From Chloroflexota bacterium (GTDB lineage Bacteria; Chloroflexota; Chloroflexia; Chloroflexales; Roseiflexaceae): DNA of 46,325 bases. Numbering within the stretch: the first letter of the stretch is position 1; every line of letters begins with the position of its first letter. The stretch is from NCBI GenBank assembly GCA_013388755.1, contig JACAEQ010000143.1, positions 1 to 46,325 of the forward strand. Reading direction: 5' to 3'. A model generated the notes under the pieces. The model did not search any database, was not told the DNA's origin, and was given only the letters and a program-made list of their open reading frames with translations. The translations under genes and the position numbers were made by a program. Shown here one piece after another: positions 8,365 to 17,552 of the stretch.

Positions 8365-10521
8365 ATGGCACATGACAATTCCGGTGCGCCGCCAGCCACC
8401 TATGAGGCATACAACGAGTACCTGTCTGCCTTGCACGATACGGCGCTGGCCCTGATGAACCGGCTTGACCTTGACGGTGTGCTGGAAGCGGTTGTCACGC
8501 GCGCGGCACGCCTGGCCGGCACCGACCATGGATATATCTACCTTGAGACGGCGGACAGGTCCATGATTGAGATGAAGGTCGGAATTGGCCGGCACGCTGA
8601 AAATCTGCAAACCCGTCTGCACCATGATGAAGGATTAACCGGCCATGTCTGGCAGACCGGCCAACCCGCCATCATTGACGATTACCGATCGTGGGAAGGT
8701 CACGTCAAGCGGCTGAAAACGCTCGATTTCGGCGCCGTTGTGGCCGTTCCGCTGACCTCTTCGGACCGGATTGTTGGCGTACTCGGCGTTTCGTATGAGA
8801 CGCCGAGACAAGTGGACCTCGGTGACATCGCAACCATGCTGGTGCACTTCGCCAAACTGGCGTCAATTGCGATCGACAATGCCCGGCTCTACACCGCGGC
8901 GCAACAGGAAGTCGCCGAGCGCCGTCGCGCCGAGGAAGCGTTACGGGCCAGCGAACATCAATTGCGTGAGTTGTACGTAACGACCAGACGCCAGGCGCAG
9001 GAATTGCACCTGATGGATCAGGTGCGCACGGCGCTCTCGCGGCAGATGGATCTCCAGAGTATCTTCCGTACCATTGTCGAAACGATTGCAGCAACCTTCG
9101 GCTATACCCAGGTGAGTCTTTACCTGCGCGAGGGCGACACTATGGTGTTACAGCACCAGGTTGGTTATGAGCGCATGCTGGAGCGCATCCCATTGAGCCA
9201 GGGGATCATTGGCCGTACTGTTCGCAGCGGTCGCCCGGCCTTGATCACCGATGTACGGCATGATCGTGACTATCTGGGTGCGATTGACGGGGTCGTTTCC
9301 GAGATCTGCGTGCCGCTCACGTTACAGCAACGGGTGATTGGCGCGCTGAATGTCGAGAGCACCAACGGGGTAACGCTGACCAGCGCCGACCTTTATCTGA
9401 TCAATAGCCTGGTGGAGCAGCTTAACATTGCCATCGAGCGGGCGCACCTGTACGAGGAACTCCAGCACCGTGTCGAGCAACTCGACGCCCTGCACGACAC
9501 AATGGCCGCGATCACGCGACACCTGGATCTTGATACTGTCTTGCGCGCCATTCTGGAGCGCGAGGTGAAACTCATGCGCGCGAACTGCGGTGAACTCGGC
9601 CTGTATGATCCGGAACGGAACGATCTGCGAATCCAGCTCAGTTTCAACATGGGCCGCGACTATGCTGGAACACGCCTGGCACCTGGCGAAGGTATCATGG
9701 GCCAGGTTGCATTGACACGCGCGCCGCTGGTTGTCGCAAACTACCACCAGTGGGAGGCGTGCTCACACATTTATGACGATTTGCCGCCTGCCACGCTGGT
9801 GGCAGTGCCATTACTGGCCGGCGACGAACTGATTGGTGTGATCGGGGCAGGCGATTGGAACCTGGAGCGTGTGTTCACTGAAGATGACGTGCGCCTGCTC
9901 ACCCTGTTCGCCCAGCAGGCGACGATTGCCATCCAGAACGCGCGCCTGTTTGCCGAGGCGCAATATCTTGCAACGACCGACCCGCTGATGGGGATAAACA
10001 ACCGGCGGCAGTTCTTCAACCTGGCGCGCCGCGAATATGAGCGCGCGCAGCGCCATAACCGCCCGCTGGCAGCGATGTTGTTCGACATTGACGATTTCAA
10101 ACGGGTCAACGATACCTATGGGCACACGGTCGGTGACACGGTGATGCAAGCGGTTGGAGGGATCTGCCGCGACGAATTGCGCACAGGCGATGTATCCGGG
10201 CGCTACGGCGGTGAGGAGATTATTGCGCTGCTGCCCGACACCGATTGCAGCGGCGCATTCCAGGTCGCAGAGCGGCTACGGCTGCGCCTGACCAGCATAT
10301 CGGTACGCGCCGGCGATCAGGAGTTGCGTATCACCGCGAGCTTCGGCATAGCAGCCAGCAAGAGCGGCAACCTGACGCTTGATACCTTGATTGAGCGCGC
10401 GGATCAGGCGTTGTTGCGGGCCAAGCGTCTGGGTAAGAATCGGATCGAAACCTGGCCCGAAGGATGTGACTCCGGCGACGCTGTACCGCAACAGGCAGCG
10501 CAGAGCCTTCCTATGGCGTGA
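8365..10521 (+). CDS. Three-GAF diguanylate cyclase
   Basis: A 718-residue cytosolic signalling protein. It has three GAF domains (about 35-175, 230-365 and 390-535) joined by helical linkers, then a GGDEF domain (about 545-700) that makes cyclic di-GMP from GTP. The active-site loop is GGEEI at 615-619; the usual last residue is F, and I is a mild variant. The Mg-binding FDIDDFKRVND motif is intact. The inhibitory I-site RTGD precedes the loop at the standard spacing, so product feedback is likely. No membrane segment or receiver domain is seen; the GAFs presumably sense a small ligand or a chromophore. The 3' end overlaps the convergent PBP gene by 11 nt. Confidence 0.93.
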   Translation: MAHDNSGAPPATYEAYNEYLSALHDTALALMNRLDLDGVLEAVVTRAARLAGTDHGYIYLETADRSMIEMKVGIGRHAENLQTRLHHDEGLTGHVWQTGQPAIIDDYRSWEGHVKRLKTLDFGAVVAVPLTSSDRIVGVLGVSYETPRQVDLGDIATMLVHFAKLASIAIDNARLYTAAQQEVAERRRAEEALRASEHQLRELYVTTRRQAQELHLMDQVRTALSRQMDLQSIFRTIVETIAATFGYTQVSLYLREGDTMVLQHQVGYERMLERIPLSQGIIGRTVRSGRPALITDVRHDRDYLGAIDGVVSEICVPLTLQQRVIGALNVESTNGVTLTSADLYLINSLVEQLNIAIERAHLYEELQHRVEQLDALHDTMAAITRHLDLDTVLRAILEREVKLMRANCGELGLYDPERNDLRIQLSFNMGRDYAGTRLAPGEGIMGQVALTRAPLVVANYHQWEACSHIYDDLPPATLVAVPLLAGDELIGVIGAGDWNLERVFTEDDVRLLTLFAQQATIAIQNARLFAEAQYLATTDPLMGINNRRQFFNLARREYERAQRHNRPLAAMLFDIDDFKRVNDTYGHTVGDTVMQAVGGICRDELRTGDVSGRYGGEEIIALLPDTDCSGAFQVAERLRLRLTSISVRAGDQELRITASFGIAASKSGNLTLDTLIERADQALLRAKRLGKNRIETWPEGCDSGDAVPQQAAQSLPMA

Positions 10522-13081
10522 CTGGCTCAAGCCGCACAATGGCGCGGTGTTCCAGCAGAATACCTTCCGGCGTCGTGACCCGCAGGCGTAGCGTGTACTC
10601 CCCCGGCGTACTCGTGCCGGTTGACCAGATCCCCAGAATGCCATCCGTCATCGCCGCACCCCGGGCGATGGTACGCCAGCCGGACCCCGGATCGCGTCCA
10701 TTGCCGATTTCAAGCGCATACACGCCGGCCGCAGTACCGCGCACATAGACTTGCGGCCCCCGCACAACGGTGCCGTCCACCGGTTGGGCAATGCGCGCAA
10801 TGCTCCCACCTTCACGCCCGGGCAGAGCATCCGGCGGCGGGCAGTACTGCTGCGGTGGCTGTGCAATACCGTTTGCAACCGCCCAGGCACGATACGGCGC
10901 CGGGTATGCAACAAACGTCACCTGGCGCACCTGTTCACGCGGCGTATACGATGCAGCCAGGCATGATCCATTGCCAGCCACAGCCACCGTCAGCAACGTG
11001 ATATCACTCGTGCGCGGCTCAGTACCGGCGATGAAACGCTCCATCACCGGGTGCGGGCAATCCGCGCTCGCCAGCGCGCCGGTATCGGCGCAGATCGTCG
11101 CTTCGCTGATGCCTGCTGGCCGTTCGAAGGTCAGGATCGGTCGCCCCTGATGGTAACGTTCCATTAGCGCGCGCCAGATCACACCAGCTCCATTCGACCC
11201 GGCGACTTCCTGCATCGGTGCATTGTCGTTATTGCCGACCCATACGCCAAGCGTGAGATCAGGCGTGTAGCCCACCGCCCATGAGTCGCGCCACTCATTA
11301 CTGGTGCCGGTTTTAGCGGCGACCGACCGTCCATCGCCAAGTTCCATGACATTATTCGGGCCGAACATGAAGTGGCGCGCTTCGTTGTCGCTCAAGATGT
11401 CGGTAATAAGATACGCGATCTGCTCGCCGTGTTCCCCAAGCACCTGCCGTCCTGGAGCATCGCTTGCCGTCTCAAGCACCTCACCACGGGCATTGGTCAC
11501 TTTCAGAATGGCAACCGGAGGCCGGTAGTGCCCACCATTGCGGAACGTGTTATAGGCGCCGGTGAGATCAAGCAATGTTACTTCACCAGCGCCAAGCGCC
11601 AGCGGCAGCCCATACCGCTCAGGATCATTCAGCGTTGTGATCCCCAGGCGATGCGCCAGCGCGACGAACGTGTCAACCCCGATATATTCGAGCGCCCGGA
11701 TGGCCGGAATATTGAGCGAGTTCGCCAGCGCCATTCGCAGACGTTGCGGCCCGTGGAACGCGTTGTCATAGTTACGTGGCGCGTACACTGTACTATCGCC
11801 GGCCGGGTATGTTACCGGCGTATCCCAGATGATCGTCGCCGGGGTCCAGCCACGCTGTAATGCCGCCGCATAGACGATCGGCTTGAGCGCAGAGCCTGGC
11901 TGCCGTGGCGCAAGCGTAACATTGACCTGCCCGTCAATCGCCAGATCGTTATAGTCAACACTGCCGACCATCGCGATAATCTGCGCATCGGGGGTGAGCA
12001 TCACAACGCCGGCATTCGTTGCATGACGTTCGCGCAACGGCGCATAGCCGGGTCCGCCCTCGCGCACCCACTGGCGTGCAATGCGTTCGGCCTCAGCCTG
12101 CCATGACGGATCGAGCGTGGTCACGACACGCAACCCGCCACGATGAAGCACGTCCGGTCCATACCGCTCCTCAAGCAACCGGCGCACATAGAAGACGAAA
12201 TGAGGCGCCGTCAGGTCGGTTTCGGCAGCGACAAAGCGCAGTGGTTCAGCAAAAACCTCCTGTGCCTTCTGTTCAGAGAGATAGCCATACTTCACCATCA
12301 GATCGAGCGTCGTGCGCTGGCGTTGCTTCGCGCCGGCAAGATTGTGCAGTGGGTTCAGGACGGTCGGAGATTGGGGCAGGCCGGCGAGCAAGGTGGCCTC
12401 ACCGGGTGACAGATCCTCGACATGTTTGCCGAAGTAGGCCTGGGCCGCCGCCTCGACACCGTATGCCTGGTTGCCGTAGTAGACCTCATTGAGGTAGATG
12501 CCGAGGATCTGTTCTTTGCTGTAGCGGCGCGCAACTTCAACCGCCAGAATCGCCTCGCGCAGTTTGCGCTCGAATGTGATGCGCGTGCGCTCTTCCGGCG
12601 GCAACAGGACATTGCGCACCAGTTGCTGCGTGATCGTGGAACCGCCGCTGACAACCTCGCCAGCCTGATAGTTGAGAATCAATGCGCGCAAAATGCCGCG
12701 CACATCAATCCCCGGGTTGGTATAGAACTCAGCGTCCTCGACGGCTACGGTTGCATCGGCAAGAATCTGCGGGATGCGCTCAAATGGAACCACCGTTCGT
12801 CTGCCGCTCTGCGGGTCAACCAGTTCGTAGAGTGGTGTGCCGTCACGCGCGTAGATGTACCCTGTTTCAGATGGACGATACCGCCCAATCTGTGCTGGAT
12901 CGGGCAGGTCGCGGCTATAGTAGCGGTAGGCGACGACGAGCCCGATCAGTACCAGTAGTGCGCTGATAAGCGTCACCTGCACACATGCGAGCAACAGACG
13001 CCAGAACAGGCGCAACGCCGAGCGACGCCGGCGAGGTGGAACAGGCGTCTCTTTCCTTCCGCTAGCGGGCCCAGCGAACAT
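10511..13081 (-). CDS. Class A penicillin-binding protein (PBP1A-like)
   Basis: A bifunctional peptidoglycan synthase of 856 residues. It has a cytosolic basic tail, a membrane anchor (about 30-52), and a glycosyltransferase domain with VEDAEFY (catalytic Glu115), GGSTITQQLVRN and ARRYSKEQILGIYLNEVYYG. The transpeptidase domain has SALK (Ser397, Lys400), SLN (Ser455) and KTGT (Lys590). The C-terminal 180 residues resemble the beta-sandwich tail found in PBP1C-type proteins (a GGSIARIAQPVDGTVV segment, then EYTLRLRVTTPEG). All catalytic residues are present, so the organism makes cross-linked peptidoglycan. Its end overlaps the convergent GGDEF gene by 11 nt. Confidence 0.95.
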   Translation of the reverse strand: MFAGPASGRKETPVPPRRRRSALRLFWRLLLACVQVTLISALLVLIGLVVAYRYYSRDLPDPAQIGRYRPSETGYIYARDGTPLYELVDPQSGRRTVVPFERIPQILADATVAVEDAEFYTNPGIDVRGILRALILNYQAGEVVSGGSTITQQLVRNVLLPPEERTRITFERKLREAILAVEVARRYSKEQILGIYLNEVYYGNQAYGVEAAAQAYFGKHVEDLSPGEATLLAGLPQSPTVLNPLHNLAGAKQRQRTTLDLMVKYGYLSEQKAQEVFAEPLRFVAAETDLTAPHFVFYVRRLLEERYGPDVLHRGGLRVVTTLDPSWQAEAERIARQWVREGGPGYAPLRERHATNAGVVMLTPDAQIIAMVGSVDYNDLAIDGQVNVTLAPRQPGSALKPIVYAAALQRGWTPATIIWDTPVTYPAGDSTVYAPRNYDNAFHGPQRLRMALANSLNIPAIRALEYIGVDTFVALAHRLGITTLNDPERYGLPLALGAGEVTLLDLTGAYNTFRNGGHYRPPVAILKVTNARGEVLETASDAPGRQVLGEHGEQIAYLITDILSDNEARHFMFGPNNVMELGDGRSVAAKTGTSNEWRDSWAVGYTPDLTLGVWVGNNDNAPMQEVAGSNGAGVIWRALMERYHQGRPILTFERPAGISEATICADTGALASADCPHPVMERFIAGTEPRTSDITLLTVAVAGNGSCLAASYTPREQVRQVTFVAYPAPYRAWAVANGIAQPPQQYCPPPDALPGREGGSIARIAQPVDGTVVRGPQVYVRGTAAGVYALEIGNGRDPGSGWRTIARGAAMTDGILGIWSTGTSTPGEYTLRLRVTTPEGILLEHRAIVRLEPVTP

Positions 13082-13221
13082 GACCTCTGTCTTTACGGCC
13101 AGCCGTCACACTGACGCCAGGTACAGCGTCAGCAGGGCGTCAGCTTCATATCACACACCGTACAGGCCGGATCAACGGCGGCAGGGATACACTGTCATTG
13201 AAGTATAGCATGGAGGGCACG

Positions 13222-13527
13222 ATGACAGCACTACTGGTTCTTGCAGCCGGCATTGCTGCGGCACTGGCAGCCTGCCGGTTCATCTGGCGCGAGCCGGTGG
13301 CAACCGGTGATCTCGCAATCGGGCTGGTTGGCGGCTTGATCGGGCTGATCATGGCGCGGCTATTCTCCGGCGACGGCTGGGGGCTGGCGTTACCCATTCT
13401 GGTCGCATGCGCCGGTTCGCTGGCATTGTCTGCAGTACGCCAGTCACCGCCGGCTGGCGTCGGGTCACGACCGGTCATCTATGACGGCCAGACCAGGCGG
13501 CTGGAGCGACAGGCGCGTCGCAGGTAA
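13222..13527 (+). CDS. Small membrane protein
   Basis: A 101-residue protein with three hydrophobic stretches (MTALLVLAAGIAAALAACRF at the N-terminus, then GLVGGLIGLIMARL, then LALPILVACAGSLALSAV) and a basic C-terminal tail. The ATG at 13222 is chosen because GGAGGG lies 4 nt upstream; an ATG at 13210 would place this site inside the gene. No family was recognised; the glycine-rich second helix is loosely like GlsB/YeaQ-type small membrane proteins. It stands alone between genes on the other strand. Confidence 0.6.
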   Translation: MTALLVLAAGIAAALAACRFIWREPVATGDLAIGLVGGLIGLIMARLFSGDGWGLALPILVACAGSLALSAVRQSPPAGVGSRPVIYDGQTRRLERQARRR

Positions 13528-13561
13528 TGGCTGGCGCGCATTGCGTGCCACGCAACTCTGC

Positions 13562-14386
13562 TTACGCCCCGAGCCAGGCGATCCATTCCTGTTCCAGTGT
13601 GGTGAGATCCTTACCATATACGCTGGCATACGCTGCTGAACCTGGATCGCCAGCACCGGTTATGTAGACCTGATCAAACATCTCACGCCCATAGACGCTC
13701 ATCAGGAACTCCACAAAACTGGCCCACTGGTAATAGAGCGCATTCATCTCACCAATGCTCCGCCCGGCATAATGGGTTGCGAGGGGATAGAAGACACCTC
13801 CGTCGCGCTGCGCGCGGACGTAGCTGCGAAAATCGGCGTGATCGCCAAGCCAGTATTCTCCCGCGGCCCAGGTCGCCATCCCCTCAGACAGGATGAGATC
13901 TGCGCTCAAGTGGCGCGAACCATAGCGATCATGCTGCAACTGGTGGATATATTCATGCGCCAGAATAGCAATCGCCCGGCCACTCGCCACACTATTGCAC
14001 GTCTGCACCTGGAGTGTACGCACATCCGTGTACGCAATGCCGCTCAATGCGCAGCCGGAGTCCTGCACGATGGCAACCGTCACCGGCGCGTTGAGTGTGC
14101 CGCCAAAGCGTGCGGAGGCATAGGCATAGGCGCGACGCACGCCGGCGTCTAGCTCGCCTCGTTCATTGCTATAGAGCCCGTCGTCAACAACGATATGCAG
14201 CAAGGCTGGATCGGCAGCCGGCACGGCCACCGCACCAATGGTCGGCACGGGCCGGTCGCTGGTGCCGTGGCCGGGCCAGCGCGACAACGTGACCGGCTGA
14301 TTCCGGCCGAAGAAGAGTAACGTGCCGCACACAGCCAGCACAACGATGAAGAGCATTCCAGGGGAACGCGAGCGTGAATGCATCAT
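13562..14386 (-). CDS. Membrane-anchored HExxH peptidase (peptidase MA-like)
   Basis: A 274-residue protein with an N-terminal hydrophobic anchor or signal segment (about 11-26) and an extracytoplasmic metallopeptidase domain. The zinc site is HEYIH (His144, Glu145, His148). Glu168 in LSEGMATWAAGEYW fits the third ligand of a gluzincin, as in the peptidase MA family. Cys112 and Cys130 could form a disulfide outside the cell. The substrate is unknown. The gene is divergent from mutM. A TGTTACAAT box ends 6 nt before the ATG, so the mRNA may be leaderless. The second codon is also ATG, so the start could be one codon later. Confidence 0.82.
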   Translation of the reverse strand: MMHSRSRSPGMLFIVVLAVCGTLLFFGRNQPVTLSRWPGHGTSDRPVPTIGAVAVPAADPALLHIVVDDGLYSNERGELDAGVRRAYAYASARFGGTLNAPVTVAIVQDSGCALSGIAYTDVRTLQVQTCNSVASGRAIAILAHEYIHQLQHDRYGSRHLSADLILSEGMATWAAGEYWLGDHADFRSYVRAQRDGGVFYPLATHYAGRSIGEMNALYYQWASFVEFLMSVYGREMFDQVYITGAGDPGSAAYASVYGKDLTTLEQEWIAWLGA

Positions 14387-14392
14387 GGCGCC

Positions 14393-14401
14393 ATTGTAAC
14401 A
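14393..14401 (-). promoter_or_regulatory. Extended -10 box of the peptidase gene
   Basis: TGTTACAAT on the minus strand, with TACAAT at 14398-14393. Six nucleotides separate it from the ATG at 14386, which would place transcription start at or next to the A of ATG. No good -35 was seen, as is common with TGn-extended -10 promoters. Confidence 0.55.
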
Positions 14402-14433
14402 TCTATCGCCAGCACCGTGCTGCCGCAGGGTGA

Positions 14434-14462
14434 TTGCGGCCAGGTACGAAGGCAGATATAAT
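14434..14462 (+). promoter_or_regulatory. mutM promoter
   Basis: TTGCGG at 14434-14439, a 17-nt spacer and a perfect TATAAT at 14457-14462. The ATG starts 7 nt after the last T, so the predicted transcript has no 5' leader. No ribosome-binding site could fit. Confidence 0.6.
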
Positions 14463-14468
14463 GCGCAT

Positions 14469-15293
14469 ATGCCTGAGTTACCCGAAGTTCAGCACGCTGC
14501 CGATAGTCTGGGGATTCAGATTGCCGGTGCGCGGATTGCCACGGTTGAGCGGCTCGATTGGCCGCGCATGGTCGAGACGCCTGCACCGGAGGAGTTTATC
14601 GTTCGGCTGGCCGGGCGTGAGATCCGCGGTTGGGGGCGGCGCGCCAAATGGATCCTGCTCGAACTCGATGGCGGCTGGACGCTGGCCTTGCATCTGCGCA
14701 TGTCGGGCAGCCTGACGGTGCATCCTGCCGATACTGAACCGGACAGGCATACACACCTGGTATTGCGCCTCACCGATGGTCGCCAGATCTTTTTCCACGA
14801 CACCCGCAAATTCGGGCGTGCGCGTCTCCTCGATGCTGCCGGGCTTGCAATGCTCAATGACGCCCATGGCGATGAGCCGTTATCAGAAGCGTTCACAGTT
14901 GAGCGCCTCGCCGGGCTCCTGCGCGGCCGGCAGCGCGCTATCAAGCCGTTGCTTCTCGATCAGTCGCTGATCGCCGGTATCGGCAACATCTATGCCGACG
15001 AAGCGCTGTGGTGTGCCCGGATTCACCCGCTGCACCCGGCCGCTGAGCTGAGCACCGAAGCGATCGCCGATCTCCACGCCGGCATTCGCGCGGTCCTGCG
15101 TCAGGCGCTGGCGAATGGCGGCAGCACCCTGCGCGACTACCGCAACTCGTATGGCGCACGCGGGACGAACCAGGATCACTTTCATGCCTACGATCGCGAA
15201 GGGCAGCCATGCCCGCGTTGTGGCACGATGATTGTGAAGACGGTGGTTGCGCAACGCGGCACCCACTATTGTCCGGCATGCCAGCGGAGATAG
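14469..15293 (+). CDS. mutM: Formamidopyrimidine-DNA glycosylase
   Basis: A DNA repair enzyme of 274 residues removing 8-oxoguanine and formamidopyrimidines, with AP lyase activity. The start MPELPEV is diagnostic: Pro2 is the catalytic nucleophile and Glu3 is essential. Also visible are [21 protein letters not shown], the helix-hairpin turn region [15 protein letters not shown], and a C-terminal zinc finger with CPRC and CPAC. The length is typical. The upstream in-frame extension is rejected because PELPE must follow the initiator. A perfect -10 box 6 nt before the ATG suggests leaderless translation. It ends 4 nt from a convergent membrane-protein gene. Confidence 0.97.
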   Translation: MPELPEVQHAADSLGIQIAGARIATVERLDWPRMVETPAPEEFIVRLAGREIRGWGRRAKWILLELDGGWTLALHLRMSGSLTVHPADTEPDRHTHLVLRLTDGRQIFFHDTRKFGRARLLDAAGLAMLNDAHGDEPLSEAFTVERLAGLLRGRQRAIKPLLLDQSLIAGIGNIYADEALWCARIHPLHPAAELSTEAIADLHAGIRAVLRQALANGGSTLRDYRNSYGARGTNQDHFHAYDREGQPCPRCGTMIVKTVVAQRGTHYCPACQRR

Positions 15294-15297
15294 CGAA

Positions 15298-15876
15298 TCA
15301 CTCGGTCAGCAACGCCCAGCCGCCACGGATCAACATCTCAGGTAGATAGGTCAGGATCAGGGCGGCAAGATACCCGCTCCACCAGGTTATATTGATGATC
15401 TGGCTGACGATCGGGGGCAACGAGGATGGAGCAGTGATACCGAGATAGGTCGTCAGGACATCAATACCATGTGTGAGAGCGAGCAGTACCAGCAACGCAA
15501 CCAGCTGCGAGGCGCCGCCGCGAATGTTGGGCCGTACATTGGCTTCGACATACGAGAAGATCAGGCCCAGTGGAACGAGAAGCAGGTTCCACCAGCCGGT
15601 GGGTGCAGCCACCCGTGCCGGCAATTCAAGGAATTGCGCGAGTAGATTAAGGCCGATCACAACGCCGTCAAGGGTGTACTTCGCACCTAGCGCCCACAGC
15701 GGCAAACCAAACGCCAGCATGAGCAACCCTGCGGGAGCACCGACACCAGCGCGCGCCGGCGGCTCGACGATCGGGTAGGGGGCGAACGCCCGACGCGGCG
15801 CCACCGCGGGCTGTCGTGGTTGCGGTCGGGCTGGCCGTTGCGGCGCCGATCCCAATGGTTTGCTCCGTACTGCCAC
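15298..15876 (-). CDS. Membrane protein with Pro/Arg-rich head
   Basis: A 192-residue hypothetical protein. The first 50 residues are basic and proline-rich (many RP, QP and PR pairs). Four hydrophobic helices follow: around AGLLMLAFGLPLWALGA, WWNLLLVPLGLIFSYVEA, LVALLVLLALTHGIDVLTTYLG and TWWSGYLAALILTYLPEMLI. The GTG at 15876 is preferred because AAGGAG lies 8 nt before it; a GTG at 15912 would overlap the preceding gene by 23 nt. It is probably co-transcribed with the larger membrane protein just upstream, which suggests that the pair works together. No family was recognised. Confidence 0.65.
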   Translation of the reverse strand: MAVRSKPLGSAPQRPARPQPRQPAVAPRRAFAPYPIVEPPARAGVGAPAGLLMLAFGLPLWALGAKYTLDGVVIGLNLLAQFLELPARVAAPTGWWNLLLVPLGLIFSYVEANVRPNIRGGASQLVALLVLLALTHGIDVLTTYLGITAPSSLPPIVSQIINITWWSGYLAALILTYLPEMLIRGGWALLTE

Positions 15877-15889
15877 GAATGATTCTCCT

Positions 15890-16846
15890 TCAGGCACGCT
15901 GGCGTGGCTCACTGCGCGTGGCGCGCGCGCGACGTAATGCGCGATATTCGGCCTCGCTTAATTCAACCATGCGCGATTGGCGCGCCGGCTCGCCGGTGCG
16001 CTCAGGCGCCCGCGCACCGGCCTCGCTCCGGTCAACAAGCTCATGGGTCGAAGGGTCGGTTAGCGTCCCCATTTGCAGGGTATCACCAATATATTCCAGA
16101 ATATCGCGGATGTCCTCATTGTCATCGAGCATGTTGTCGAATGGCAGTGCAACACCGGAGACCGTCTTCACCGTCTGGCCGACCTCCTTCAGCGTCCGGT
16201 CGATGCCGCTCACCAGCGACTGCATCACCGCCGCCAGTTCCTCGCGTTCCTGCACCGTCAGATTGGCAAAGCCGATGAGCGCCTTCTCCTGCGCCCGCAG
16301 CAGCGTCGCGCGCAGGATCGCAATATCCGCCTGGGTCTGCAACTCATAGCGCTTCACCAGGTGCGCCTGGCGCACCTGTTCCACCAGTTCATCGCTCGAC
16401 ACCGGCGTCCACAGCAATGCAGGAATCACGATGAAGCCGATCATACCGATCAGCACCTGCTGATAGACCAGGTTTGCATCGGCGACGACGGGTTGCGCGG
16501 CCCACCAGGCCCACTGGAGCTGGAAGGCATAGTAGAGCAGGTAGAGTGCGCACCCGATGATCACCGGGAAGGCCCAGGTGCGGGCATTGACCTTCTGCAG
16601 CAACATGCCGGCAGGCGACCAGGGAATGAGGAACGAGACCAGACTGGGCGGCGCGAGTACCAGGATGGCAGTGAAGGCAACGGCAACGATGCGGTTGTCG
16701 GTGAGTTGCGACTGGACGCCCCACCAGTAGGCGGCGGAGCCGGCCATGGCGACGAACGCCAGGATCGCCAGCAATGTCCGGGCCGTCATCTGCATGCCGG
16801 CAGGACGCCGGCGCTGTTGCCGAATCATGTCAAGGTAGTGTGACAT
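15890..16846 (-). CDS. Membrane protein with cytosolic coiled coil
   Basis: A 318-residue hypothetical protein. Four membrane helices at about 23-45, 53-75, 90-110 and 125-148 are followed by a long charged helical region (ELVEQVRQAHLVKRYELQTQ onward, about 160-235) and a disordered Arg/Glu-rich tail. The helical region suggests oligomerisation. An AGGGAAA lies upstream of the ATG. The next gene, also membrane-bound and with a basic disordered head, follows within 13 nt. No homologous family can be named from sequence alone. Confidence 0.7.
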   Translation of the reverse strand: MSHYLDMIRQQRRRPAGMQMTARTLLAILAFVAMAGSAAYWWGVQSQLTDNRIVAVAFTAILVLAPPSLVSFLIPWSPAGMLLQKVNARTWAFPVIIGCALYLLYYAFQLQWAWWAAQPVVADANLVYQQVLIGMIGFIVIPALLWTPVSSDELVEQVRQAHLVKRYELQTQADIAILRATLLRAQEKALIGFANLTVQEREELAAVMQSLVSGIDRTLKEVGQTVKTVSGVALPFDNMLDDNEDIRDILEYIGDTLQMGTLTDPSTHELVDRSEAGARAPERTGEPARQSRMVELSEAEYRALRRARATRSEPRQRA

Positions 16847-17184
16847 GGCGTGTTTCCCTGTGACGATTGTTGTGCTGGAACCATGGTAGACACGCGACGT
16901 TACTCGCCGGAACCGGATATCCGTCGAATCCTACCATTCATCGTGCCCGGGTTGCCTTGTTACCTGGTCGTTACACTACGTCAATCATGCCTGATGATCA
17001 GTAGCCGTACGATTGCGAAACTGGATCAATGTTGCACGCTACGGCAGCGCCTCGTAATCTCATCATGGCATCTCGCCACGCGGGGCGACTTCGAGAGATG
17101 GACCAGGTTGCCATACGGTCGTGGATGGTTGCGCGGCTGATCAGGATTGCAGCCGCCCCGCCGATCCGGTATAATCGAGGCAAT
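16847..17184. other. Gene-free spacer before tRNA-Arg
   Basis: Apart from the tRNA promoter at 17147-17175 nothing recognisable was seen. Short open frames here have no ribosome-binding site or protein-like composition. The spacer presumably also holds the promoter of the leftward membrane-protein pair. Confidence 0.6.
17147..17175 (+). promoter_or_regulatory. tRNA-Arg promoter
   Basis: TTGCAG at 17147-17152, a 17-nt spacer and TATAAT at 17170-17175. The -10 ends 9 nt before the mature tRNA 5' end, so the precursor would have almost no 5' leader. Confidence 0.75.
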
Positions 17185-17260
17185 GCCCCCGTAGCTCAGT
17201 GGATAGAGCGACGGTTTCCTAAACCGCAGGTCGGCCGTTCGAGTCGGCCCGGGGGCGCCA
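17185..17260 (+). tRNA. tRNA-Arg (anticodon CCT)
   Basis: A 76-nt cloverleaf. The acceptor stem GCCCCCG pairs with CGGGGGC, followed by discriminator G and an encoded CCA. The D-stem is GCTC/GAGC, and the T-stem GGCCG/CGGCC encloses loop TTCGAGT. The anticodon loop TTCCTAA gives CCT, which reads AGG. The anticodon stem pairs in four positions, with an A-C mismatch at 27-43. Confidence 0.95.
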
Positions 17261-17355
17261 CATCCCACCCACGATGATACCCGCCGGTATGCCGCACAAC
17301 AGCCGCGCCACCCATCAGCAAGTGCCATGTGGGGTGGCCTGGCGCATCATCAACG

Positions 17356-17552
17356 CCTCAGCAAGCAACGCGTACCTGGTACGAGTGATGTCCGGCAGCC
17401 ACACTGAAACCGAGCTGGTGACCGTCAGACCATATATTCATGTCCACGGTAGCGGGCCGCCAATCGCAGGTGACGTTCAAGACGGTTGCGCATCGGCAGA
17501 CGCGCCTCGTCATTCTCGATATTGCCGATGCGACAACCAGCATGTCCAGTAA
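17356..17552 (-). pseudogene. Decayed remnant of a second universal-stress domain (tentative)
   Basis: Directly after the stop of the Usp-like gene, the minus strand reads NIENDEARLPMRNRLERHLR, then LAARYRGHEYMV and a stop. This parallels LERNLRLARDLGAYIEV of the intact gene. In another frame, DGHQLGFSVAAGHHSYQVRV resembles the next block of such domains. At the DNA level a 23-nt stretch (GCCAATCGCAGGTGACGTTC on the plus strand near 17460) matches about 20 of 23 bases of the equivalent part of the intact gene near 17765. Frames are broken and no start is visible. It looks like a partial tandem copy in decay. Confidence 0.4.
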
